Origin: Helicobacter vulpis
GTDB lineage: Bacteria > Campylobacterota > Campylobacteria > Campylobacterales > Helicobacteraceae
NCBI RefSeq assembly: GCF_003660395.1
Contig: NZ_QXQT01000006.1
Span: 23,828 to 87,827 of the forward strand
Reading direction: 5' to 3'
DNA length: 64,000 bases
The notes below the pieces were generated by a model. That model was not told where the DNA came from, ran no database searches, and saw only the letters and a list, made by a program, of their open reading frames with translations. Shown piece after piece: positions 44,503 to 54,662 of the stretch; within the stretch, counting starts at the first letter, position 1; every line of letters starts with the position of its first letter. The position numbers and the translations under genes were made by a program.

Positions 44503-44823
44503 TTAAGCGCGCACCATTTCTAGACCATGGGCTTCAAAATCCTCTACACATGCCTTTAGAAAGTAGACATTCTCTAGCCCCGCCTCGTGTAAGAGACTGG
44601 CATAATGCGCGGCACTACGCCCTATGCGGCATTGCAACAAAATCTTATGCTTGGGGTGGGCTAGGGCAAACTCTCTGATGGCTTCTAAATCATTGAGATG
44701 AATCGCATCTTTCAAATGCGCCTCCTCATAGGACTGCGCGTCTCGAATATCCACGATACACCAATCCTTAGGGTTGAAATCCTGCAAATCCACGCGGTGG
44801 TGGGCGTAATCATTTTCACTCAT
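44503..44823 (-). CDS. Rhodanese-like domain protein
   Basis: 106 residues from ATG 44823 (AAAGGA upstream). Single rhodanese domain with WCIVDIRDAQSYEEAHL and the active Cys loop CRIGRSA. It may carry a persulfide as sulfur carrier; partner unknown. First gene before hemD and divergent from dld. Confidence 0.88.
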   Translation of the reverse strand: MSENDYAHHRVDLQDFNPKDWCIVDIRDAQSYEEAHLKDAIHLNDLEAIREFALAHPKHKILLQCRIGRSAAHYASLLHEAGLENVYFLKACVEDFEAHGLEMVRA

Positions 44824-44904
44824 AAGTGTCCTTTCGTGTTTCTTGGATTTTAGCACATTTATGTTTGGAATGAAAAACCCCTGCACACAACTAAGTAGAA
44901 GTGG

Positions 44905-44910
44905 TAAAAT
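44905..44910 (+). promoter_or_regulatory. -10 element for dld
   Basis: TAAAAT following AAGTGG, about 30 bases before the ATG at 44940. Confidence 0.4.
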
Positions 44911-44939
44911 GCTCTATCTCATTTTAAAGGTGTCCGCCC

Positions 44940-47738
44940 ATGCAAGGAAATTACAACGCCTTTTACCAAGAAGCCCAAACATTCTTGGGCGATCGGATCT
45001 ACAAGGACTATTTGCGCCGCTTGGTCTATGGCATAGACGCATCTTGTTATCGCTACATCCCCCAGTTGGTTTGCAAAGCCCTCAATGAGGCAGAGATCAT
45101 CAAAATCTACGCGTTAGCCCAAAAATACAAAACCCCTCTAACTTTTAGGGCTGCAGGGAGTTCTCTTTCTGGACAGGCGTGTTCTGAAGGGGTGCTGGTG
45201 ATGGCAAGCTTGGGGTGGCAAGAGATCAGTCTTCATGAGGATGGGCAAAGTGTGCGCTTGGGCTGTGGAGTCATTGGCGCGCAAGCCAACCACGCACTCA
45301 AACCCCAACACCAAAAAATCGGACCCGACCCAGCCACCATCGCCACAGCGATGATAGGGGGGATTTTGGCGAATAATGCCAGTGGCATGTGTTGTGGGGT
45401 GGAGCAAAACAGCTACCACACGCTCAAATCGATCCGCGTGATTTTAAGCGATGGTACACTCTTGGACACGGCTCAAGAGTCCAGTGTACAAGCTTTCAAG
45501 AAGAGTCACTCAACGCTATTAGAGGGGCTCTTAGAGTTGCGCCAAGAGGTGCTAGAAGATTCTAATCTGCATGCCCTCATTAAAAAGAAATACCAGATCA
45601 AAAACACCACGGGCTATAGTCTGAATGCCCTCATTGACTTTAGCGATCCCATTGAGATTCTAAGCCACCTCTTCATCGGCTCAGAGGGGACTTTGGGATT
45701 CATCGCTGCATGCGAGCTTGCCTGTGTGCCCGATTTGCCCTTTAAAACCTGTTTATTGCTCTTTTATGAGAATTTGAATCTAGCCATTGAAGCGGTGCGT
45801 ATTTTAGCGAACAATAAAGATAAAATTAGCGCGGCGGAGGTGATGGATTTTGCCTGTTTAGCCAGTATGCAGGGGGTGGAGGGCATGCCAGAGGTGTTGA
45901 ATCGCGTTGAGCCCGGCTACACTTGTATTTTAGTGCAATTAGAAAGCGATGATTTAGGCATTCTAGAGGCAAATACGATTTTTGTGCTCCAAGCCCTAGA
46001 AAATGTGCCCACAATTTTGCCCATTGCCAAGAGTGCAGACCCTAAAGAGTACAACACATGGTGGAAAATTAGAAAGGGGCTCTTCCCCATTGTGGCGGGC
46101 AGGCGGCGCGTGGGGGCGAGTGTGATCACAGAGGATTTATGCTTTTCTATGGAGCATTTACAAGAGGGGATCGCGCGCTTGCAAAACCTCTTAGCCGTGC
46201 ATGGTTTTAAAGAACATAGCGTGATCTTTGGGCATGCCCTAAGCGGGAATTTGCACTTTGTGATCACCCCGCTTTTGGAGAATGAAGACGAACGGACGCA
46301 ATTTAGCGCGCTGGTAGAGGACATGGCGCACATGGTGGCTTCTTTGCAAGGCTCTATCAAGGCTGAACATGGCACAGGGCGCATGGTCGCCCCCTTTGTA
46401 GAATTAGAATGGGGCAAGAAAGCCTATGGCATCTGCCAACGCATTAAAGCCCTATTTGACCCTGAAGGGCTTTTAAACCCGGATGTGATTCTCTCTGAGG
46501 ATCCCCATATCCATACCAAAAATTTAAAAACAAGCCCCCTCATCGCAGCACCCTTGGAATCATGCATGGAGTGTGGCTTTTGCGAGCGCGCTTGCCCGAG
46601 TCGTTACCTCTCACTCACCCCTAGACAACGCATTGTGTTGCAAAGAGAGATCGCCCATTTGCAAGAGAGCCAAGAAAACCAACCCCTCTTAGAAGAACTC
46701 TTAGAGGGCTATGCGTATTTGAGCGATGAAACCTGTGCGGCTTGCCATATGTGTGCCACCCTCTGCCCCTTGGGCATTGATAGCGCCACTATCGCGCTCA
46801 AGAGTCGCCAAGAAGCCAAAGCCCCCGCCCTTGCTAAAAGCGTTTTAAACCACCTAGACACCACGATTAGCGCGCTCAAAGGGGGGCTTCATGCCACCCA
46901 AATCGCTCAAGTGCTCTTGGGCTCTGAAAACTTGCAAACATGGAGCATGCAAGCCCACTTGAAACTAGGCACGCCTGCGATCTCCAAATACATGCCCCAA
47001 AGCAACCCCTACAAATTGCATAGCAAACCGGCTACAAAAAATGTACTCTACTTCTCCACCTGCATGAATCGCGCCTTTGCGCCCTCCAAATTCATGCCCG
47101 ATAGGCGCAGTTTGCAAGAAGTCTTTGAATCCTTGTGCGCTAAAGCCGGCTTTGGGGTACTCTACCCCCCAAGCCTGCCCAAATTTTGCTGTGGCAAGGC
47201 TTTTATCAATTATGCGGATCTGAGCGCGCAAAACCAAGAGAAAAATGCCCAAATGTTTAAGGAGCTCTGCAAGGGGGGAGAGATCCCCATTGTGCTCGAT
47301 CACAGCGCGTGCAGCGCGCATCTTTTAGAGGGTTTCAAAGATCAGGGGCTACAAATTTACGACATGCCCATTTTTATCCAAGAAATCTTGTTAGAATCCC
47401 TGCAGATCCAACCTTTGCAAGAAAGTGTGGCGTTGTATACCATGTGTGCTTCTAAGAGATTAGGTTATCAAGAGAATATGCGCGCGTTGGCGCAGGCATG
47501 CGTGCAAGGCGCGGTGCTAGAGCATGCCGACACGCTCTGTTGTGGTTTTGCGGGTGATAAGGGCTTTTTGACCCCTGAGCTCAACCAACACGCCCTCATG
47601 GATTTGGCGCGCTTCTACAAGGATAAAAATTTGAAGCGTGGGTTTTGTAGTTCTAGCACCTGTGAGGTGGGCTTAAGCCAGCAAACCCATATCCCCTTCC
47701 AGCACATCGCCTATTTAGTGGACGCTTGTACGCGATGA
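44940..47738 (+). CDS. dld: FAD-linked D-lactate dehydrogenase with iron-sulfur domains
   Basis: 932 residues. FAD-binding domain in the first 250 ([44 protein letters not shown]), FAD-oxidase C-terminal domain to about 520 (KAEHGTGRM). Two 4Fe-4S motifs follow ([12 protein letters not shown] near 541, [12 protein letters not shown] near 598), then CCG domains ([18 protein letters not shown]). Likely oxidises D-lactate to pyruvate at the inner membrane and feeds quinone; the fused ferredoxin part resembles GlpC/GlcF. With the lactate permease at 4621 it suggests use of host or bacterial lactate. Its stop overlaps uppS (ATGA). Confidence 0.92.
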   Translation: MQGNYNAFYQEAQTFLGDRIYKDYLRRLVYGIDASCYRYIPQLVCKALNEAEIIKIYALAQKYKTPLTFRAAGSSLSGQACSEGVLVMASLGWQEISLHEDGQSVRLGCGVIGAQANHALKPQHQKIGPDPATIATAMIGGILANNASGMCCGVEQNSYHTLKSIRVILSDGTLLDTAQESSVQAFKKSHSTLLEGLLELRQEVLEDSNLHALIKKKYQIKNTTGYSLNALIDFSDPIEILSHLFIGSEGTLGFIAACELACVPDLPFKTCLLLFYENLNLAIEAVRILANNKDKISAAEVMDFACLASMQGVEGMPEVLNRVEPGYTCILVQLESDDLGILEANTIFVLQALENVPTILPIAKSADPKEYNTWWKIRKGLFPIVAGRRRVGASVITEDLCFSMEHLQEGIARLQNLLAVHGFKEHSVIFGHALSGNLHFVITPLLENEDERTQFSALVEDMAHMVASLQGSIKAEHGTGRMVAPFVELEWGKKAYGICQRIKALFDPEGLLNPDVILSEDPHIHTKNLKTSPLIAAPLESCMECGFCERACPSRYLSLTPRQRIVLQREIAHLQESQENQPLLEELLEGYAYLSDETCAACHMCATLCPLGIDSATIALKSRQEAKAPALAKSVLNHLDTTISALKGGLHATQIAQVLLGSENLQTWSMQAHLKLGTPAISKYMPQSNPYKLHSKPATKNVLYFSTCMNRAFAPSKFMPDRRSLQEVFESLCAKAGFGVLYPPSLPKFCCGKAFINYADLSAQNQEKNAQMFKELCKGGEIPIVLDHSACSAHLLEGFKDQGLQIYDMPIFIQEILLESLQIQPLQESVALYTMCASKRLGYQENMRALAQACVQGAVLEHADTLCCGFAGDKGFLTPELNQHALMDLARFYKDKNLKRGFCSSSTCEVGLSQQTHIPFQHIAYLVDACTR

Positions 47739-48417
47739 ACGCCTTAGTACACCTAGCCATTATCATGGACGGCAATGGCAGGTGGGCCAAAATGCAGGGG
47801 AAGGCGCGCACCTATGGCCACCAGCAGGGTATCAACACCCTGCGCAATATCACCATTTGGTGCGCTAAAACCACATCGCCTATCTCACACTTTATGCCTT
47901 TTCTACAGAGAATTGGAGTCGCCCTAAAACCGAAGTGGATTTTTTAATGCGCATGCTCAAAAAATACCTCATCAAAGAGCGCGCGACCTATTTAGAAAAC
48001 CAAATCCGTTTCAAGGCGATTGGGAATTTAGAACGCTTTAATCCGGATTTGCGTCAAACGATTTTGGCGCTAGAAAGGGACACCGCGCCCCACCGCGCGC
48101 TCACCCAAGTACTCGCGCTCAATTACGGCGCACGCGATGAGATCGCGCGCGCCTGTGCGCAAATCCTGCGCCATCAAAAAAATAGCGCCAATATGCAAGA
48201 TCTCATCGGGGCGCATTTGGACACAGCGGGCATGCCCGATGTGGATTTGCTAGTGCGCACGGGCGGGGAGATGCGCCTCTCTAATTTTTTGCTTTGGCAA
48301 TCTAGTTACGCTGAACTCTTCTTTAGCCCAGTGCTTTGGCCAGACTTCACCCCAAAGCACCTCCAAGAGATCATCGCCCAGTTTAACCAAAGACAACGCA
48401 AATTTGGTAAAGTGTAA
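47735..48417 (+). pseudogene. uppS: Undecaprenyl diphosphate synthase, frameshifted
   Basis: Two frames cover one UppS of about 227 residues. The first from ATG 47735 has [20 protein letters not shown] (catalytic Asp, Asn and diphosphate site) and YGHQQG. After CAK the frame is lost at AAAA 47867-47870. With one more A, the protein continues [19 protein letters not shown] and on through [14 protein letters not shown], the UppS signature. The second frame ends with LLVRTGGEMRLSNFLLWQSSY AELFF, the conserved C-terminal part. UppS makes the C55 lipid for peptidoglycan and is normally essential, so a sequencing error is the simplest explanation; a bypass would be remarkable. Coupled to dld by ATGA. 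Confidence 0.88.
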
Positions 48418-48430
48418 AAAAGGATGTCTG

Positions 48431-49099
48431 ATGGATTTTAAGGTGGTGGTGTGGGATTTTGATGGGGTGATCTTTGATAGCATGCACTTGAAATGTGCGG
48501 GCTATCAGCGTTTGTTTGGCGATGTGAGCGCGCAGGCATGGCAGGCCTTTGAGCAATACCACTACAGCAGTGGGGGGATTTCTAGGGGCGAAAAAATTGA
48601 TTATTTCTACCGCCACATTTTGGGCACTCCCCTAGACGCACACCAAGTAGACGCGTTGGTGCTAGAATTTGGCAAAATCATCGCTAAGGAGCTTTTTTCT
48701 AAAAGCCATCTCAATACAGAGGTGCTAGGCTTTATCCAAGCTCATTACCAGTATTACCCTTTTCATGTGGCTTCTGCGGCTTTGCACACCGAGTTACAGC
48801 TACTCTGTGAGTTTTTGGAGATCACCCCCTATTTTAAAAGCATTGAGGGGAGTCCCCCAGCTAAGGTGAAGGTAGTGGCGCGCCTGATCAAACAACATGC
48901 TTATGTGCCTGAGCAGATGGTGCTCATTGGAGATAGCCATAATGATTATCTCTGTGCGCGTGAGAATGGGATCGCGTTTTTGGGCTATAACAACCCCGCG
49001 CTCAAGACCCTGATAAAAAGTGCGGAGCGCGTGGGTTATCTTGAGAGTTTCAAGGCTTTTAACTTGCAGGATTGTGCTGCATTTTTTGCAAATCAATGA
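48431..49099 (+). CDS. HAD-family phosphatase (phosphoglycolate phosphatase-like)
   Basis: 222 residues from ATG 48431 (AAAAAGG seven bases upstream). HAD motifs: WDFDGVIFDS (nucleophile Asp and acid Asp) at the start, ASAALH as the Ser/Thr motif near 118, Lys near EGSPPAKVKV, and LIGDSHNDYLCARENGI (Mg-binding Asp). The helical cap is type I. Substrate unknown; small phosphate esters are typical. Its end overlaps the ABC transporter gene by 41 bases, tail to tail. Confidence 0.85.
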   Translation: MDFKVVVWDFDGVIFDSMHLKCAGYQRLFGDVSAQAWQAFEQYHYSSGGISRGEKIDYFYRHILGTPLDAHQVDALVLEFGKIIAKELFSKSHLNTEVLGFIQAHYQYYPFHVASAALHTELQLLCEFLEITPYFKSIEGSPPAKVKVVARLIKQHAYVPEQMVLIGDSHNDYLCARENGIAFLGYNNPALKTLIKSAERVGYLESFKAFNLQDCAAFFANQ

Positions 49100-50786
49100 C
49101 CACATCGCAGCGTTCGATGGTGCTTAAGCGATGGGCGATCACAAGCAGGGTCCTATTTTGCGCCACATTGTAGATTTCGTCCATGATCTTGCTCTCTGTG
49201 AAGGTGTCTAGCGCAGAGGTGGCTTCATCGAGCACCAAAATTTCCGGGTCGTCATAGAGCGCGCGCGCGATGCCAACGCGCTGTTTTTGCCCCCCACTGA
49301 GCTTCACCCCCCCCTCGCCCACTTGGGTATAAATTCCTTCATGTTGGGTGAGAAAATCGTAAATATGCGCCATTTTGCACACTTCTACTAGCCTTGCCTC
49401 ATTTAAAGAGCTTCCAAAGGCGATATTTTCAGCAATACTGCCCTCAAAAAGGTAGATATTTTGCGGGATATAGCCAAATTTTTGACGCCAACTCTTGATA
49501 TTCTGGGCATCTAAGAGCGCGCCATCGACATAAATTTCCCCATGGCTAGGGGCAAACATCCCCATCAAAATATCCACTAAAGTGGATTTACCACACCCAC
49601 TAGGCCCCACAAAGGCGACTTTTTGCCCCTTGTAGATGGTGAGATTGAAATCTTGCAAAATGGGATGCTGGAGTTTGTAGGCAAAGTGGATATGGCGTAG
49701 CTGGATGCTGTGTGCGAAGTTGAGGGGCGCGTCCCCCTCATCCTGTGTGAGGGTGTGGAAGTCTTTGAACACGACATTGATGGCATGCTGGTAGTAGGTG
49801 ATGGTGTGGTAATGCCCTAGAATGCGGCTAATAGAGGGCAACATGCGATAGAGGGCAAGCGCATACATAGAGATGATAGGTAAAACCATCTTAGCCTCGC
49901 CGTACTTGTAAAGCACATAGGCAACGGCCAAAATCAGCAAACTAAAGCCCACGGTTTCTAAAATTTTATTGGGTAAAACCTGCATGGTGGCGTAGGCGGT
50001 CTTGGCGTGTGCGCTTTTGAGGCTGTATTCAGAAAAACGCTTGCAGGCTTCTAAATGGTTGTTTTTCAAGCGCGTGAGTTTGAAATTGCCAAAGAATTTA
50101 GAGAGCACTTTTAAAGAGTATTCCCCAGTAGTGGTGGCAATCTGTCCTTTTTTTTGGATCGACCTAGACATGTGTTTGGTGATAAAGAAAATCTGCAAGA
50201 GAAGCAAAACACTCAACACCACAGTCATTTTCCAATTTGTCAACAAGAGCAGGGCATATAAAAATACAATGATCATGGTCTCTGAGAGCAAATTCCACAA
50301 GGCACTAAAACCCTCCATGGCTTGGTTACTCTTAGTGGCAATGGTGTTGCGGATGCGATCTAGGTGTAGGTTGGTGTGCTCTAAATAGGACGCTTGGATA
50401 TGACGTAAGAAAAGCCGTTGGGCGATCATGTGTGCTTTGTGATTGGAGAAACGGCTATTGAGATAGGTAAAGAGCACGCTATAACCCATTCTAAAAAGAT
50501 ATAGCCCCACTAGGGCAATGCTGAAAGCAAACATGAAATGCAGGGGGGTTTTAAAGTGTAACCATGTGTAGATCGCTTGACTGTAAGGATGGCTTAAAAT
50601 CAAATCCGGATTGCTTGCCAGCGTGATAAAGGGCATGATCATGCTAATGGTGAGCACTTCTAAGATGGATAATCCTATGGACATGAGTACCAAAAGCAAA
50701 ACGATTTTCTTATCGCGCCGGTTGAAAAAGGAAAAGAGTTGGAGCATGGAACGCCAAAACATCTTAAAAGATACATTGCGTCTCAA
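49059..50786 (-). CDS. ABC-type lipid-linked oligosaccharide flippase (Wzk/PglK-like)
   Basis: 575 residues: six membrane helices in the first 330, then the ABC ATPase with Walker A GPSGCGKST, Q loop (YIPQNIYLF), signature LSGGQKQR, Walker B ILVLDEATSALD and H loop IAHRLST. The membrane half and the segment order match Campylobacter PglK and the H. pylori Wzk, which flip undecaprenyl-linked sugars for N-glycans or O-antigen. A role in LPS O-antigen export is likely. TTG 50786 is chosen because AAGGA lies five bases upstream; ATG 50762 has no clear site. Confidence 0.85.
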   Translation of the reverse strand: MRRNVSFKMFWRSMLQLFSFFNRRDKKIVLLLVLMSIGLSILEVLTISMIMPFITLASNPDLILSHPYSQAIYTWLHFKTPLHFMFAFSIALVGLYLFRMGYSVLFTYLNSRFSNHKAHMIAQRLFLRHIQASYLEHTNLHLDRIRNTIATKSNQAMEGFSALWNLLSETMIIVFLYALLLLTNWKMTVVLSVLLLLQIFFITKHMSRSIQKKGQIATTTGEYSLKVLSKFFGNFKLTRLKNNHLEACKRFSEYSLKSAHAKTAYATMQVLPNKILETVGFSLLILAVAYVLYKYGEAKMVLPIISMYALALYRMLPSISRILGHYHTITYYQHAINVVFKDFHTLTQDEGDAPLNFAHSIQLRHIHFAYKLQHPILQDFNLTIYKGQKVAFVGPSGCGKSTLVDILMGMFAPSHGEIYVDGALLDAQNIKSWRQKFGYIPQNIYLFEGSIAENIAFGSSLNEARLVEVCKMAHIYDFLTQHEGIYTQVGEGGVKLSGGQKQRVGIARALYDDPEILVLDEATSALDTFTESKIMDEIYNVAQNRTLLVIAHRLSTIERCDVVIDLQKMQHNPAS

Positions 50787-50867
50787 GGCAATCCTTAGCG
50801 AGTTGGAGTGAAGGGAGATTATAGCTAATGGCTCTTGATTATTTAGGCTATTTTGACTATAGTGTCG

Positions 50868-50873
50868 CGTCTT
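50868..50873 (+). promoter_or_regulatory. -10 element for ahpC
   Basis: TATAGT after TTTTGAC, about 28 bases before the ahpC ATG; AGGAG follows at 50891-50895. Confidence 0.5.
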
Positions 50874-50900
50874 TTGACAAAATCACCATTAGGAGTTCTC

Positions 50901-51497
50901 ATGTTAGTTACCAAGTTGGCCCCCGATTTCAAAGCAACCGCCATTATGCCCAATAATCAAGTTGATGATAGTTTTGAACTTTCTAAAAATTTGGGTAGAA
51001 ATGGTGCCGTGTTGTTCTTTTGGCCTAAAGATTTTACCTTTGTCTGCCCCTCTGAAATTATCGCCTTTGATCACCGCATTAAGGATTTTCATGACAAGGG
51101 CTTTAACGTGATTGGGGTGTCTATTGATACCGAAGTTGTACATTATGCGTGGAAAAACACTCCCGTAGAAAATGGGGGGATTGGACAGGTGAGTTTCCCT
51201 ATGGTCTCTGATGTGAAGAAAGAGATCGCTAGGAGCTACGATGTGCTTTTTGACGATGCGATCGCCCTGCGCGGTTCTTTTTTGATCGACAAACACCAAA
51301 GAGTGCGCCATGCTGTGATCAATGATTTCCCCCTAGGGCGCAATGTGGATGAAATGTTGCGCATGGTAGACGCTCTAGTTTTCTTTGAAGAAAATGGAGA
51401 AGTGTGCCCTGCGGGTTGGAGAAAGGGCGATGCGGGCATGAAACCCACTCATGAAGGCGTTCAAGAATATCTTCGAGATTACGCCAGCAGGCTTTAA
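50901..51497 (+). CDS. ahpC: Typical 2-Cys peroxiredoxin AhpC (TsaA)
   Basis: 198 residues from ATG 50901 (AGGAG five bases upstream). Peroxidatic Cys at residue 49 in FTFVCPSE, resolving Cys in EVCPAGW near 169, with the C-terminal arm (RDYASRL). It reduces hydrogen peroxide and organic hydroperoxides with thioredoxin; in H. pylori it is a major antioxidant. The earlier in-frame start at 50853 lies in the promoter. Confidence 0.96.
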   Translation: MLVTKLAPDFKATAIMPNNQVDDSFELSKNLGRNGAVLFFWPKDFTFVCPSEIIAFDHRIKDFHDKGFNVIGVSIDTEVVHYAWKNTPVENGGIGQVSFPMVSDVKKEIARSYDVLFDDAIALRGSFLIDKHQRVRHAVINDFPLGRNVDEMLRMVDALVFFEENGEVCPAGWRKGDAGMKPTHEGVQEYLRDYASRL

Positions 51498-51507
51498 GAA
51501 CCCTAGC

Positions 51508-52110
51508 CTAGAAGTGCCACGCGTGGGAAACACAGAACACCACGCTTCTTTCAAAGGCACTTTTAGGTTCTGGGTTTAAGAATATCTTCATCCCCACTTC
51601 CACATCTACGATGTGCCATGTTACAATGGTGCGGAACTGCACCCCAAAGGTCCCGATCGCTCTGAAATAAGTAGCTTGATAGGGGCCAAATACTAACTCT
51701 TTAATAGAATTCCACGTGTTCAACACAATGTCGCTAGCCCTTCGATTTACGATCCAAGTGTTCGCTCCCAATTGCAGGCCAAAGAAAAAAGCCCAAGAAT
51801 TGATCGGGTTTTTGTTGTAGGCTACCATGAAATCTCCCCCCACCCCGTAAGTGAAGAGATTCACCTGACTTTTAGAATGGGGTTCTAACAGCACATTCCC
51901 ATAATCCACAAAGACATAGTAGCGTCCATAAGCCCAATCGTGCTTAGGGTTCACTTCATAGCCCCAAGCAATAGATGCCCCTTGCAAGAGCTTTGTTGTG
52001 CCCCGCGATTTTAAAAACACCATACCCGCTTGATAGGACGAAGACATATAACTCAGATTCTTACCCCCTAAACTTCCAATTAACGCCCACACCAAGCACC
52101 AATACCGCAT
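51508..52110 (-). CDS. Small Helicobacter outer membrane protein
   Basis: 200 residues from ATG 52110 (an ATG two codons upstream is possible). A short signal (MRYWCLVWALIGSLGG) then strands typical of the OMP family's barrel half: the AYGRYYVFVDYGNVLLEP segment, FTYGVGGDFMVAYNK, FFFGLQLGANTWI and a terminal Phe (HAWHF). It is an eight-stranded-barrel size with no passenger part. Function unknown. It converges on ahpC. Confidence 0.72.
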   Translation of the reverse strand: MRYWCLVWALIGSLGGKNLSYMSSSYQAGMVFLKSRGTTKLLQGASIAWGYEVNPKHDWAYGRYYVFVDYGNVLLEPHSKSQVNLFTYGVGGDFMVAYNKNPINSWAFFFGLQLGANTWIVNRRASDIVLNTWNSIKELVFGPYQATYFRAIGTFGVQFRTIVTWHIVDVEVGMKIFLNPEPKSAFERSVVFCVSHAWHF

Positions 52111-52169
52111 CGCCATCCTAAAGTTTCTGACGATCCTAGCATAAATTAACCACTTAAGCTAGGATATGT

Positions 52170-52175
52170 TAGAAT
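52170..52175 (+). promoter_or_regulatory. -10 element for rplY-pth-lpt operon
   Basis: TAGAAT about 30 bases before the rplY ATG at 52205; AAGGA lies between. Confidence 0.5.
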
Positions 52176-52204
52176 TCGGCTTCATCTTTTTAAGAAGGAC
52201 GCAT

Positions 52205-52741
52205 ATGTTAGAGGGTCAAGCGCGCGTGGTGCTATCCAAATCGCAAAGAAAAGCCCTTAGAAAAGAGGGTTATTTACTAGCTAATCTCTATGGCAATAAA
52301 GTGGAGAATGTCTATGCCAGCTTTAAAACCAATGATTTTATTCGCTTTATCAAAAACAAACCCCACTTAGATTTTCAGGTCAAGGTAGGAGAGCAAGCCT
52401 ATCATGTAGTGGTGCAAAACTATCAAAAAGACCCCGTAAGCAACGCCCTTATGCATGTGGATTTGCTCGTACTCAATGCGGGCAAGCTCTCTAAGTTTTA
52501 TGTACCCGTAAAAGTGCATGGTATCCCTGTAGGGCTGAAGAACAAGGGCATTTTAATGCTCTCTAAAGAACGCGTGCATGTGGAATGCCAGCCAGAACAT
52601 CTCATTTCTAGTTTTGAGCTAGATGTCGCGCCCTTGGATGTGGGCGATGTGATTTTGGTGCGCGATCTAAAAGTACCCGAATCGGTCAAACTCTTAGAAA
52701 ACCCCAACAATGCCGTGGTGGGCGTGATCAAGGCGAAATAG
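52205..52741 (+). CDS. rplY: 50S ribosomal protein L25 (CTC form)
   Basis: 178 residues from ATG 52205. N-terminal 5S rRNA-binding L25 domain (KALRKEGYLLANLYGNK) and a C-terminal CTC domain with VPVKVHGIPVGLKNKG. It sits at the central protuberance of the 50S subunit. Followed by pth, as in H. pylori. Confidence 0.94.
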   Translation: MLEGQARVVLSKSQRKALRKEGYLLANLYGNKVENVYASFKTNDFIRFIKNKPHLDFQVKVGEQAYHVVVQNYQKDPVSNALMHVDLLVLNAGKLSKFYVPVKVHGIPVGLKNKGILMLSKERVHVECQPEHLISSFELDVAPLDVGDVILVRDLKVPESVKLLENPNNAVVGVIKAK

Positions 52742-52744
52742 CCC

Positions 52745-53317
52745 TTGAGATTGCTTGTTGGTTTGGGCAATCCCACGCCCGCGTACGCGCACACGCGCCA
52801 CAATGTGGGCTTTGATGTACTAGACTTGTTAGCCCACCGCTTTGGGGTGCGCTTTAAAGGCGCGCCTAATTATCACTACGCCCTCGTTGAACCCCACTCT
52901 TGCTATCTCTTAAAACCCATGACATATATGAATCTGAGCGGAGAGGCTCTAGAGGCTTTTTTAAGTTGCCATGCCATAAGGGCTTTACTGGTGGTGCATG
53001 ACGATTTGGACTTGCCCCTAGGGGCCTTGCGCTTCAAGGCTAGGGGGGGTTCTGGGGGGCATAATGGGCTCAAGTCCTTGCAAGCGCACTACCCCCACCC
53101 TTTCTACAAGATGAAAATAGGAATTGGGCGGGGAGAGGACGCGCGCGCGCATGTCCTAGAGGGTTTTGAACCCCACCAAGAAGCCCTTAAAAAACAGGTA
53201 TTTGCCCACGCACTAGAGGCGTTGTGCTTTTATTTGGAATGCGATGACTTTGCGCGCATGCAAGCGCGTTTCACACGCAACCCTCACAAGTTGGCATGCG
53301 ACTCTGGCTCTTTGTAG
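52745..53317 (+). CDS. pth: Peptidyl-tRNA hydrolase
   Basis: 190 residues. LLVGLGNPTPAYAHTRHNVGF is the N-terminal motif with the catalytic His, and VVHDDLDLPLGALR the second motif with Asp. Other signatures: KPMTYMNLSG and GSGGHNGLKS. It releases peptides from tRNAs that drop off the ribosome. Start codon TTG 52745, three bases after rplY; no better start fits the family N-terminus. Its 3' end overlaps the LptF/G gene by 22 bases. Confidence 0.95.
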   Translation: MRLLVGLGNPTPAYAHTRHNVGFDVLDLLAHRFGVRFKGAPNYHYALVEPHSCYLLKPMTYMNLSGEALEAFLSCHAIRALLVVHDDLDLPLGALRFKARGGSGGHNGLKSLQAHYPHPFYKMKIGIGRGEDARAHVLEGFEPHQEALKKQVFAHALEALCFYLECDDFARMQARFTRNPHKLACDSGSL

Positions 53318-54363
53318 GCTCTTACTATCTCAAGTATTTTGCCATTATTCTGTTTGCCTTAGAATTTTTCTTCATTGGGATTGACAGCTTGCAATATGCG
53401 GATAGATTCCCCGATGCGGCCAATCTCATCTTGCTTTTCTTTGTCTATGATGGCCTTTATGCGCTCAATTACACCCTGCCCATTTCTCTCCTCTTAGGTT
53501 TAGTCCTCTTTTACATTGCCTTTATCCGCTCCAACCAATACAGTGCCCTGCTAGCGATTGGCTATTCCATCAAACAAATCTTAAGGCCGATACTGTGTAT
53601 CAATCTCGTGCTAATCTGCATCTTCATAGGTCTGAATGCCACCCCCTTTGTCTACATGCAAGAGAAAGCCCAAGCCATCATCTACAAGGATAACTCTACA
53701 AATATCTCTGAAAATTTGCTAGTCAAGTACAATGACGATTATGTCTACTTTGGCAAAATCAATCCTCTCTTGCAAAGCGCCCAGAATGTCAAAATTTTTA
53801 CCCTAACCCACAACGAATTGAGCGCAGTGGCGCAGGCCAAACACGCGCTCTTTGAGCACAAATACTGGGTGTTGCACGATGCGATCAGCGCCACCTTGCC
53901 CACTCCCCTTGTCTTGGGCCAAAAAGGTCTGCATATAGAAAATAGCGCGTTGCTCAAAACGCTCAAGGGTTTTCACCCCAAAGTGCTCGACACCATCTAC
54001 CAGAACAAGCCCGCTGTTTCGATCACCGATGCGCTGCGCTCCTTGCATGTGCTCTACCGCCAACATGGCGACACCAAAAAGGTGCGCGCCTTTTTGTATG
54101 TGTCCATCTTTTTGCCCTTTTTCGTGCCCCTGACGGCGATTCTCATTGCGCGTTACACCCCCAATCTCGCCCGCTATGAGAATCTCGCGCTCTTGAGTTT
54201 GAAATTCATCATTCTATCCCTCATTCTCTGGGGGCTTTTCTTTGCGCTGGGCAAATTCAGCATCGCCGGGCTTTTCTATCCGGAGCTAGGGATTGTGCTC
54301 CCCTTTGGGCTACTGTGTGGCAGTGCCCTATATCACTATAAGAAATTAGACGCCCGTCTTTAA
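53296..54363 (+). CDS. LPS export ABC transporter permease (LptF/LptG family)
   Basis: 355 residues. Six membrane helices in the YjgP/YjgQ arrangement: three at the start, a periplasmic beta-jellyroll of about 150 residues in the middle (strands such as VKIFTLTHNELSAV), and three at the end. FALGKFSIAGLFYPE and LPFFVPLTAIL are family features. With LptB it pulls LPS out of the inner membrane. LptF and LptG cannot be told apart by eye. Third gene of rplY-pth-lpt. Confidence 0.88.
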   Translation: MRLWLFVGSYYLKYFAIILFALEFFFIGIDSLQYADRFPDAANLILLFFVYDGLYALNYTLPISLLLGLVLFYIAFIRSNQYSALLAIGYSIKQILRPILCINLVLICIFIGLNATPFVYMQEKAQAIIYKDNSTNISENLLVKYNDDYVYFGKINPLLQSAQNVKIFTLTHNELSAVAQAKHALFEHKYWVLHDAISATLPTPLVLGQKGLHIENSALLKTLKGFHPKVLDTIYQNKPAVSITDALRSLHVLYRQHGDTKKVRAFLYVSIFLPFFVPLTAILIARYTPNLARYENLALLSLKFIILSLILWGLFFALGKFSIAGLFYPELGIVLPFGLLCGSALYHYKKLDARL

Positions 54364-54441
54364 CAAAGCGCATCTTAGAATACGGGGGGAAGTTTTAGGT
54401 TGAAAATACTACAATAACCCCATCAATCATAAAGGATTTGC

Positions 54442-54660
54442 ATGTTCCATGAATACCGCGATGACATTAAGGCATTGAAGAACAAGAACCCCCATTTCAA
54501 CAAGATTTTTGAAGAACACAACGCGTTGGACGATGAAATTTCCACATTGGTTGCACACAACACCAATGATCTAAAAGTTACCGATCTCAAAAAGAAAAAG
54601 TTGCGTCTCAAGGATGAAATCCTACGCATGATCCAAGAATATAGGGCGGGTACGCTTTAG
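54442..54660 (+). CDS. YdcH-family (DUF465) small protein
   Basis: 72 residues, almost wholly helical and charged, with the family pattern HFNKIFEEHNALDDEIS and DLKKKKLRLKDEILRMI. AAAGGA lies seven bases before the ATG. YdcH proteins are common, conserved and of unknown function. Confidence 0.85.
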   Translation: MFHEYRDDIKALKNKNPHFNKIFEEHNALDDEISTLVAHNTNDLKVTDLKKKKLRLKDEILRMIQEYRAGTL

Positions 54661-54662
54661 AA

